A stretch of 64,000 nucleotides of DNA. Origin: Pseudomonas sp. MPC6. Its GTDB lineage: Bacteria; Pseudomonadota; Gammaproteobacteria; Pseudomonadales; Pseudomonadaceae. The notes under the pieces were generated by a model, which made no database searches, was not told the origin of the DNA, and saw nothing but the letters and a program-made list of their open reading frames with translations. Numbering within the stretch: the first letter of the stretch is position 1; each line of letters begins with the position of its first letter. The translations under genes and the position numbers were made by a program. The stretch is from assembly GCF_006094435.1 (NCBI RefSeq), contig NZ_CP034783.1:5731001-5795000 (forward strand), written 5' to 3'. Positions 57,250-64,000 of the stretch are shown in pieces.

Positions 57250-58808
57250 TGTCGGCTCTCTATCTGCCCTGTGATTCGCTGGCCCGTGCCGTGGGCGCCG
57301 ACGAGGTGGCGGTGGCCCTGATCACTCAGGCCCGTGAGCGCAATCTGCCCCTGGAGTTGCAGCGCACCAGCTCGCGCGGCCTGTATTGGCTGGAACCGCT
57401 GTTGGAAGTGGATAGCCCCCAAGGCCGTATCGGTTTCGGCCCGCTGACCGCGGCCGATGTGCCATCCGTGCTCGAAGCCCTGCAAGGCGAGCCGTCCGCG
57501 CATCCACTGGCCTTGGGCCTGGTGGAAGAATTACCGTATCTGAAGACTCAACAACGCCTGCTGTTCGCCCGGGCCGGTATTACCCGGCCGCTGTCGCTGG
57601 ACGATTACCGGGAGCACGGCGGTTTCGAGGGTTTAACAAGGGCCGTCAACATTGGCGGCGAGCAGACCGCGACGGAAGTGTTCGATTCAGGTCTGCGTGG
57701 CCGTGGCGGCGCGGCTTTCCCGGCCGGGATCAAATGGCGCACGGTGCGTGCCACCCAGGCGGCGCAGAAATACATTGTGTGCAACGCCGACGAAGGCGAC
57801 TCCGGCACCTTTGCCGATCGCATGTTGATGGAAGGCGACCCCTTCCTGCTGATCGAAGGCATGGCCATTGCCGGCATCACTGTCGGCGCCTGCTACGGCT
57901 ACATCTATGTGCGTTCGGAATATCCAGATGCCGTGGCCATCCTGCGCCAGGCGCTGAACATCGCCCGATCCGCTGGTTACCTGGGCGCCAATGTCGGCGG
58001 CAGTGGCCAGGCTTTCGATATGGAAGTGCGGGTCGGTGCCGGCGCGTACATCTGTGGTGAGGAAACCGCGCTGCTGGACTCCCTCGAAGGCAAGCGCGGC
58101 GTCGTTCGCGCCAAGCCGCCGATCCCCGCCTTGAAGGGCCTGTTCGGCCTGCCGACCCTGGTGCACAACGTGCTGACCCTGGCCTCGGTGCCGCTGATCC
58201 TGGCCAAAGGTGCGCAGTTCTATCGCGATTACGGCATGGGCCGTTCCCTGGGCACCATGCCCTTCCAGCTGGCGGGCAATATCCGTCACGGCGGCCTGGT
58301 GGAACGGGCCTTTGGCCTGACCCTGCGCGAACTGGTGGAAGACTACGGCGGCGGAACCGCCAGTGGCCGGCCGCTGAAGGCTGCGCAGGTTGGCGGGCCT
58401 TTAGGCGCCTGGGTGCCGCCAAGTCAATTCGACACGCCGCTGGATTACGAAGCCTTCGCCGCCATCGGCGCAATGCTCGGTCACGGCGGTGTGGTGGTGG
58501 CTGACGACAGCCTGGACATGGCCCATATGGCGCGTTTCGCCATGCAGTTCTGCGCCGAGGAATCCTGCGGCAAATGCACCCCCTGCCGCATCGGCTCGAC
58601 CCGGGGCGTGGAGGTGATCGACCGCCTGCTGGCCGCGCCGGACCAGAGCGGTCGCGATGAGCAGGTGATCATCCTCAAGGACCTGTGCGACACCCTGCAA
58701 TACGGTTCGCTGTGCGCGTTGGGCGGCATGGTCTCGTTTCCGGTCGCCAGCGCCCTCAAGCACTTCCCCGCCGACTTCGGCTTGCAGCCTTCGGAGGCCG
58801 AGCAATGA
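57246..58808 (+). CDS. fdsB: NAD-dependent formate dehydrogenase beta subunit (NuoF-like)
   Basis: The subunit that holds FMN and binds NAD+. The 520-residue product has an N-terminal thioredoxin-like extension, then NuoF motifs: GLRGRGGAAFPAGIKW (FMN/NADH site, about residues 145-160), CNADEGDSGTFADR (about 178-191), GAYICGEETALLDSLEGKRG (about 266-285) and the [4Fe-4S] site ESCGKCTPCRIGSTRG (about 439-454). Two adjacent ATGs overlap the fdsG stop; the first is used. It overlaps fdsA by four bases. Confidence 0.95.
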   Translation: MMSALYLPCDSLARAVGADEVAVALITQARERNLPLELQRTSSRGLYWLEPLLEVDSPQGRIGFGPLTAADVPSVLEALQGEPSAHPLALGLVEELPYLKTQQRLLFARAGITRPLSLDDYREHGGFEGLTRAVNIGGEQTATEVFDSGLRGRGGAAFPAGIKWRTVRATQAAQKYIVCNADEGDSGTFADRMLMEGDPFLLIEGMAIAGITVGACYGYIYVRSEYPDAVAILRQALNIARSAGYLGANVGGSGQAFDMEVRVGAGAYICGEETALLDSLEGKRGVVRAKPPIPALKGLFGLPTLVHNVLTLASVPLILAKGAQFYRDYGMGRSLGTMPFQLAGNIRHGGLVERAFGLTLRELVEDYGGGTASGRPLKAAQVGGPLGAWVPPSQFDTPLDYEAFAAIGAMLGHGGVVVADDSLDMAHMARFAMQFCAEESCGKCTPCRIGSTRGVEVIDRLLAAPDQSGRDEQVIILKDLCDTLQYGSLCALGGMVSFPVASALKHFPADFGLQPSEAEQ

Positions 58809-61687
58809 TCACTCTCTTCGACCCGAAAACAGACATCGACCTTGGAACGCCTGCCCGCGACAGCCAGGTGCAGGTCACCCTGAACATCGACGGCCGCAGC
58901 ATCAGCGTGCCCGAAGGCACCTCGGTGATGCGCGCCGCCGCGCTGCTGGGCACCACCATTCCCAAACTGTGCGCCACCGACAGCCTGGAAGCCTTCGGTT
59001 CCTGCCGCATGTGCCTGGTGGAGATCGACGGCATGCGCGGCTACCCGGCGTCCTGCACCACGCCGGTCACCGAAGGCATGAGCGTGCACACCCAGACACC
59101 GAAGCTCGCGACCCTGCGCCGCAACGTCATGGAGCTGTACATCTCCGATCACCCGCTGGACTGCCTGACCTGCTCGGCCAACGGCAACTGCGAGCTGCAA
59201 ACCGTCGCCGGCCAGGTCGGCCTGCGGGAGGTGCGTTACGGCTATGAAGGCGACAACCATCTGGCCGACGTCAAGGACACCTCCAACCCCTACTTCGACT
59301 ACGACCCGAGCAAGTGCATCGTCTGCAACCGCTGCGTGCGCGCCTGCGAAGAAACCCAGGGCACCTTTGCCCTGACCATTACCGGGCGCGGGTTCGAATC
59401 CCGCGTGGCGGCCGCCGGTGGCGATAACTTCCTCGAGTCGGAGTGCGTGTCCTGCGGCGCCTGCGTGCAAGCCTGCCCCACCGCGACCCTGATCGAAAAA
59501 AGCGTGGTCGAACTGGGCCAGCCCGAACGCAGTGTGATCACCACCTGTGCCTATTGCGGCGTGGGTTGCTCGTTCCGCGCCGAGATGAAAGGCGACCAGC
59601 TGGTGCGCATGGTTCCGGACAAGAACGGCCAGGCCAACCACGGCCACTCCTGCGTCAAGGGGCGTTTTGCCTGGGGCTACGCCACCCACCCGGATCGCAT
59701 CACCAAGCCGATGATCCGCAAACACATCAACGACCCCTGGCAGGAAGTCAGCTGGGATGAAGCGGTGACCTACGCCGCCAGTGAATTCCGCCGGCTGCAG
59801 CAACAATACGGCCGCGACTCGATTGGTGGCATCACCTCCAGCCGCTGCACCAACGAAGAAACCTACCTGGTGCAAAAACTGGTGCGCGCCGCGTTCGGCA
59901 ACAACAACGTCGATACCTGTGCGCGAGTCTGCCACTCGCCGACCGGCTATGGCCTGAAACAAACCCTGGGCGAGTCCGCCGGCACCCAGAGTTTCGACTC
60001 GGTGATGCAGGCCGACGTGATCCTGGTGATGGGTGCCAACCCCAGCGACGCCCACCCGGTGTTCGCCTCGCAGCTCAAACGCCGCCTGCGCGAAGGCGCG
60101 CGGCTCATCGTCATCGACCCACGCCGCATCGATCTGGTGGACTCGGTGCACGCCCGCGCCGAGTTGCACCTGGCCCTGCGCCCGGGCACCAACGTCGCCA
60201 TGCTCAACGCCCTGGCCCATGTCATCGTCACTGAAGGCCTGCTCAACCAGGCGTTTATCGACGCCCGTTGCGAGGGCCACGATTTCGCTCGCTGGAGCGA
60301 GTTCGTCAGCCGCGCGGAAAACTCGCCGGAAGTCCTGGGCGCCACCTGCGGCGTAGACCCGGCCGACATCCGTGCCGCCGCCCGCCTGTATGCCACCGGC
60401 GGCAACGCGGCGATCTACTATGGCCTGGGCGTCACCGAGCACAGCCAGGGCAGCACCGCGGTGATGGGCATCGCCAACCTGGCCATGGCCACCGGCAACA
60501 TCGGTCGCGAAGGCGTGGGCGTAAACCCGCTGCGGGGGCAGAACAACGTGCAGGGCTCCTGCGACATGGGTTCCTTCCCCCACGAGCTGCCCGGCTACCG
60601 GCACATCTCCAACGAAGGGGTGCGCGCGCAGTTCGAACAAGCCTGGAACGTCACCCTGCAACCCGACCCGGGCCTGCGCATCCCCAACATGTTCGAAGCA
60701 GCGTTGGGCGGCAGCTTCAAGGGCCTGTATTGCCAAGGCGAAGACATCGTTCAGAGCGACCCCAACACCCAGCACGTCACCGCCGCGATGTCGGCCATGG
60801 AATGCGTGGTGGTGCAGGACATTTTCCTCAACGAAACCGCCAAGTTCGCCCACGTGTTCCTGCCGGGCTGCTCGTTCCTGGAAAAAGACGGCACCTTCAC
60901 CAACGCCGAACGGCGCATCTCCCGGGTGCGCAAGGTCATGGAGCCGCTGGGCGGCAAGGCCGACTGGGAAGGCACCATTGCCCTGGCCAACGCCCTGGGT
61001 TACCCGATGAACTACCGGCACCCATCGGAAATCATGGATGAAATCGCCCGCCTGACGCCGACCTTCACCAACGTCAGCTACGCCGCACTGGACAGCCACG
61101 GCAGCCTGCAATGGCCGTGCAACGCCGAGGCGCCGGACGGCACGCCGACCATGCACATCGAGGAATTCGTGCGCGGCAAGGGGCGCTTCATGCTCACCGG
61201 CTACGTGCCCACCGAGGAAAAGGTCAACAATCGTTATCCCCTGCTGCTGACCACCGGGCGCATCCTCAGCCAGTACAACGTCGGCGCCCAGACCCGGCGG
61301 ACCGACAACGTTGCCTGGCACAATGAAGACCGCCTGGAAATCCACCCGACCGACGCCGAGAGCCGTGGCATCAACGAGGGTGACTGGGTCGGCATTGGCA
61401 GCCGCGCCGGGCAGACCGTACTGCGCGCGCGGATCACCGAACGGGTCGCCCCGGGCGTGGTGTACACCACCTTCCACTTCCCTGAATCGGGGGCCAACGT
61501 CATCACCACCGACAACTCCGACTGGGCCACCAACTGTCCGGAGTACAAGGTCACCGCCGTGGAAGTCAGCCGCGTCTACCACCCTTCCGAGTGGCAAAAA
61601 CGCTACCAGAGCTTCAGCGAGGAACAGGACCGTCTGCTCAAGGAACGCCGTCAGGCCCGTGGCGCTCAAGTGGAGGTGCGCCGATGA
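58805..61687 (+). CDS. fdsA: NAD-dependent formate dehydrogenase alpha subunit, molybdenum catalytic subunit
   Basis: The 960-residue catalytic subunit. From the N-terminus: a [2Fe-2S] domain (CATDSLEAFGSCRMC, and SCTTPV), a His-Cys3 cluster (HPLDCLTCSANGNCEL), two [4Fe-4S] ferredoxin motifs (CIVCNRCVRACEE and CVSCGACVQACPT), then the bis-MGD domain with its own cluster (CAYCGVGCSFRAE, about residues 244-256). The metal ligand is cysteine, in ARVCHSPTGYGL (about 380), where some formate dehydrogenases have selenocysteine. The C-terminal MoCo domain contains YPLLLTTGRILSQYNVGAQT. All clusters depend on Fe-S assembly, and the enzyme needs FdhD-type maturation. Confidence 0.97.
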   Translation: MITLFDPKTDIDLGTPARDSQVQVTLNIDGRSISVPEGTSVMRAAALLGTTIPKLCATDSLEAFGSCRMCLVEIDGMRGYPASCTTPVTEGMSVHTQTPKLATLRRNVMELYISDHPLDCLTCSANGNCELQTVAGQVGLREVRYGYEGDNHLADVKDTSNPYFDYDPSKCIVCNRCVRACEETQGTFALTITGRGFESRVAAAGGDNFLESECVSCGACVQACPTATLIEKSVVELGQPERSVITTCAYCGVGCSFRAEMKGDQLVRMVPDKNGQANHGHSCVKGRFAWGYATHPDRITKPMIRKHINDPWQEVSWDEAVTYAASEFRRLQQQYGRDSIGGITSSRCTNEETYLVQKLVRAAFGNNNVDTCARVCHSPTGYGLKQTLGESAGTQSFDSVMQADVILVMGANPSDAHPVFASQLKRRLREGARLIVIDPRRIDLVDSVHARAELHLALRPGTNVAMLNALAHVIVTEGLLNQAFIDARCEGHDFARWSEFVSRAENSPEVLGATCGVDPADIRAAARLYATGGNAAIYYGLGVTEHSQGSTAVMGIANLAMATGNIGREGVGVNPLRGQNNVQGSCDMGSFPHELPGYRHISNEGVRAQFEQAWNVTLQPDPGLRIPNMFEAALGGSFKGLYCQGEDIVQSDPNTQHVTAAMSAMECVVVQDIFLNETAKFAHVFLPGCSFLEKDGTFTNAERRISRVRKVMEPLGGKADWEGTIALANALGYPMNYRHPSEIMDEIARLTPTFTNVSYAALDSHGSLQWPCNAEAPDGTPTMHIEEFVRGKGRFMLTGYVPTEEKVNNRYPLLLTTGRILSQYNVGAQTRRTDNVAWHNEDRLEIHPTDAESRGINEGDWVGIGSRAGQTVLRARITERVAPGVVYTTFHFPESGANVITTDNSDWATNCPEYKVTAVEVSRVYHPSEWQKRYQSFSEEQDRLLKERRQARGAQVEVRR

Positions 61688-61905
61688 GCACTGCCAACCT
61701 GATCAAGATGGCCAACCAGATCGCCCAGTACTTCGCCAGCGAACCGGACGAGCAAGTGGCGGTGCTCGGCGTGCGTAATCATCTGCAACTGTACTGGGCG
61801 CCGACCATGCGCAAGGAATTGCTGGCCTGGCAGACCGAGCATCAGGGGGCCGACTTGCACCCGCTGGTGCAGGCGGCGGTCAGTGGGGCGGGTTGGGAGG
61901 CGTAG
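61684..61905 (+). CDS. fdsD: Formate dehydrogenase delta subunit
   Basis: A small 73-residue protein of the FdsD family: NLIKMANQIAQYFASEP (about residues 5-21), VLGVRNHLQLYWAPTMRKEL (about 27-46) and a C-terminus LVQAAVSGAGWE. In related enzymes it helps assembly or stabilises the complex. It overlaps fdsA by four bases. The chaperone gene fdsC, which lies between fdsA and fdsD in several bacteria, is absent here. Confidence 0.92.
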   Translation: MSTANLIKMANQIAQYFASEPDEQVAVLGVRNHLQLYWAPTMRKELLAWQTEHQGADLHPLVQAAVSGAGWEA

Positions 61906-62043
61906 GTTCGCACGAGCCCTTTGGATTTTCCCTTGGTCTGTGAAGGCAGGCCAAGGAGTAGTAATCCGACGCAAGTCAGCAACGACTCATTTACACCAGC
62001 TGCGTTATCATCCGGCGTTTCCGCACCTCGAGTCTTGAAACGG

Positions 62044-63981
62044 ATGCCCATGTCTTCATCCTTGTCTGACGCTGATCAACCCCTGCCCCCTGTCCTCGTC
62101 GGCCCGCTATTGCGGCGTCTGGAGCCCAAGCGGTTGGTGTTGTGGCTGGTGGGGTCGCGGGCATTGTCGCTGACGTTGCGGTTGCAGAATGTCGGCGATA
62201 TCCGCCTGGACGACACGCAGTGCACGGTGGTCCCGGTCGGCACTCGCGCCTTTGTGCATTTGATCGATGTGCCACTGGACAGCCCCCTGCCCTGCGACAC
62301 GCTGATCGAATACGACCTGCTGATCGACAAAGGCGAAGACGACGACGTCGAGTCGGGCATCGCCGCTTGGGCCCCGCACTTGCTGTACGGCGAGGCCGGT
62401 TGCCCGAATTTCGTCCTGCGCTCACGGGTTGATCAACTGTTGCACGGTTCCTGCCGCAAGCCGCACTTTCCGGCGCCGGATGGTCTGCTTTGTGTCGATC
62501 GCTTGCTGGAGGCCGAGCCGGAGGCAGAAAAACGCCCGGCGCTATTGATGATGAGCGGTGATCAGGTGTACGCCGACGATGTCGCGGGGCCGACGTTGCG
62601 GGCCATTCATGCCCTGATCGAGCGACTGGGGCTGTTCGAGGAGCACCTCGAAGGGGCGGTGGTCAGCGACAGCGCCAAACTCTACAACCACCCGGCCAGT
62701 TACTACCATCGTGCGGATTTGTTACCGGCGCTGCAAAGCAACGACACCCTGCGAGACCGGTTTTTCGGCGGCGCGCGCAAGCCGATTTTCACCAGCAGCA
62801 GTGCTGACAACCATCTGGTGAGCTTCGCCGAGGTCATGGCCATGTACCTGCTGGTGTGGTCGCCGACGCCCTGGACGTTGATCGCGCCGAAACCGCCGAA
62901 ATTGATTCCCGAACGGCGCGAGCGGTATGCGCTGGAGCAGACCCGGGTCGACGGCTTCAAGGCCGGTCTCGGCAACGTGGCCCGAGCGCTGGCACATCTG
63001 CCGTGCCTGATGATTTTCGATGACCACGACATTACCGATGACTGGAATCTTTCCGCACAGTGGGAGGAAACGGCCTACGGCCATCCGTTCTCCAAGCGCA
63101 TCATCGGCAATGCGTTGATCGCCTACATGCTGTGTCAGGGCTGGGGCAATAATCCGGATGCGTTCAGCGGCGTGCTGGAGAAAACCCGTTTATTGAGTGC
63201 CACGGGGCAGGACCACTACCTCGACAGTGAAGTCCAGGATGAGTTGATCGATGAACTGTTGCGGTTCCAGAACTGGCATTTCGTGCTGCCCACCACCCCG
63301 GCGATCGTAGTGCTCGACACCCGCACCCGGCGCTGGCGCAGCGAGATGACGCTCAAGCAGCCATCAGGCCTGATGGATTGGGAAGCGCTCAGCGAACTGC
63401 AACAGGAACTGCTGGATCATCCTTCGGCGATCATCGTTTCGCCGGCGCCGATCTTCGGCGTCAAACTGATCGAAACCGTACAGCGCGTCTTCAGCTGGTT
63501 AGGCTACCCCTTGCTGGTTGACGCAGAAAACTGGATGGCCCATCGCGGCGCGGCACAGGTGATCCTGAACATTTTCCGACACTCGCGTACACCCGGTAAC
63601 TACGTGGTGCTGTCAGGCGATGTGCATTATTCCTTCGTCTACGAAGTGCTGATCCGACATCGTAAAGCGGGGCCCAGGATCTGGCAGGTCACCAGCAGTG
63701 GCATCAAAAACGAATTTCCGCCGGGCCTGCTCGAGTGGTTCGACCGGCTCAACCGCTGGCTCTATTCGCCGCGCTCGCCGCTGAACTGGCTGACCAAACG
63801 CCGACGGATGCGCATTGTTCCGCATGTTCCAGAGCATGCTGAAGCCGGTGAACGGCTGTGGAATTCGGCGGGGATCGGGCAGGTGTTCTTTAATGAGAAA
63901 GGACAACCGCAGGCGATTTATCAGTTGAATGCGAATGGCGCGCCGAAGACGCGGATGGTGGCGCCTGAGGCGAGTGACTGA
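62044..63981 (+). CDS. PhoD-like phosphatase/metallophosphoesterase, 645 aa
   Basis: A large protein with the metal-binding pattern of alkaline phosphatase D-type enzymes: LLMMSGDQVYADD (about residues 168-180), LMIFDDHDITDDWN (about 322-335) and, near the end, LSGDVHYSFVYEVLI (about 523-537). An N-terminal beta domain of about 130 residues (LWLVGSRALSLTLRLQNVG) precedes the catalytic part. There is no signal peptide, unlike classical secreted PhoD, so it is probably cytoplasmic; the substrate is unknown. ATG at 62044 is chosen; another at 62050 is equally possible. It is about 140 bases downstream of fdsD and probably separate from that operon. Confidence 0.8.
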   Translation: MPMSSSLSDADQPLPPVLVGPLLRRLEPKRLVLWLVGSRALSLTLRLQNVGDIRLDDTQCTVVPVGTRAFVHLIDVPLDSPLPCDTLIEYDLLIDKGEDDDVESGIAAWAPHLLYGEAGCPNFVLRSRVDQLLHGSCRKPHFPAPDGLLCVDRLLEAEPEAEKRPALLMMSGDQVYADDVAGPTLRAIHALIERLGLFEEHLEGAVVSDSAKLYNHPASYYHRADLLPALQSNDTLRDRFFGGARKPIFTSSSADNHLVSFAEVMAMYLLVWSPTPWTLIAPKPPKLIPERRERYALEQTRVDGFKAGLGNVARALAHLPCLMIFDDHDITDDWNLSAQWEETAYGHPFSKRIIGNALIAYMLCQGWGNNPDAFSGVLEKTRLLSATGQDHYLDSEVQDELIDELLRFQNWHFVLPTTPAIVVLDTRTRRWRSEMTLKQPSGLMDWEALSELQQELLDHPSAIIVSPAPIFGVKLIETVQRVFSWLGYPLLVDAENWMAHRGAAQVILNIFRHSRTPGNYVVLSGDVHYSFVYEVLIRHRKAGPRIWQVTSSGIKNEFPPGLLEWFDRLNRWLYSPRSPLNWLTKRRRMRIVPHVPEHAEAGERLWNSAGIGQVFFNEKGQPQAIYQLNANGAPKTRMVAPEASD

Positions 63982-64000
63982 CGGGGTGAGACCGAGTCGC

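Noticed and set aside
58481..61669. Minus-strand open frame of over 1000 codons opposite fdsB and fdsA
   Set aside because: Antisense shadow of the formate dehydrogenase genes; composition (Val/Gly/His-rich repeats) reflects reversed GC-rich codons, and no start signals are seen.
58805..61687. Selenocysteine (in-frame TGA) in the formate dehydrogenase catalytic subunit
   Set aside because: The frame is open throughout and the metal ligand position is a cysteine codon in ARVCHSPTGYG.

Overview
The window reads as chromosome of a Pseudomonas of the fluorescens group. The support is high GC with strongly biased codon use, the characteristic gene order iscR-iscS-iscU-iscA-hscB-hscA-fdx-iscX-ndk-rlmN-pilW-rodZ-ispG-hisS-yfgM-bamB-der, the order queA-tgt-yajC-secD-secF, and many intergenic REP hairpins of the types ctgtaggagc..., ctgtgggagc... 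and cgcgagcaagc.... Most of the window is core genome. No rRNA, CRISPR array, transposase or integrase was seen.

Layout: 1-4.5 kb holds the end of a lon protease gene, two poorly characterised genes, an I42 protease-inhibitor lipoprotein, a YhhN membrane protein and cmoAB (tRNA wobble-uridine modification). 4.6-6.5 kb holds tadA and a Tat-exported multicopper oxidase on the minus strand. 6.6-15 kb is a self-contained trehalose PTS locus: treR (plus strand), and on the minus strand treB, treC, a LamB-like porin, a fused EIIA-HPr-EI phosphotransferase and a small EIIB-like protein lacking the phosphorylated cysteine. A pair of mirrored 16-bp boxes lies between treR and treB. At 15.0-15.9 kb is a two-gene unit resembling hicAB, with a perfect palindrome in front of it. 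16-19.3 kb is guaBA. 19.5-24 kb carries a zinc-ribbon protein, a TauE/SafE permease, xseA, an M23 peptidase and a small orphan. 24.1-28.2 kb has leuA and an aminotransferase/omega-amidase pair.

28.3-43.4 kb is the long minus-strand Fe-S/translation/envelope cluster from iscR to der, headed by a sigma70 promoter overlapped by a type 1 IscR box. 43.5-52.4 kb holds cysE, trmJ, suhB, a glycine-zipper protein, secF-secD-yajC and tgt-queA. tRNA-Leu(CAA) lies at 52.5 kb.

Just after that tRNA is a visibly AT-rich patch (about 53.1-54.5 kb). It holds a small accessory relic: the first ~43 codons of a type VI secretion hcp gene fused out of frame to the start of a glycine-zipper effector, an in-frame amber codon plus apparent internal deletion in that effector, and an apparently intact membrane protein whose start codon overlaps the effector stop, as expected of an immunity gene. 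This relic and the hicAB-like unit are the least ordinary parts of the window.

54.8-56.3 kb has a bacterial PH-domain protein, a secreted protein and a two-helix potassium channel. 56.8-61.9 kb is the NAD-dependent molybdenum formate dehydrogenase operon fdsGBAD, lacking an adjacent fdsC. The window ends with a large PhoD-like phosphatase. Functionally, the Fe-S cluster genes supply cofactors to nearby products (IspG, RlmN, Fdx) and to formate dehydrogenase. The tre locus provides outer-membrane entry, phosphorylating uptake and hydrolysis of trehalose 6-phosphate as one unit.
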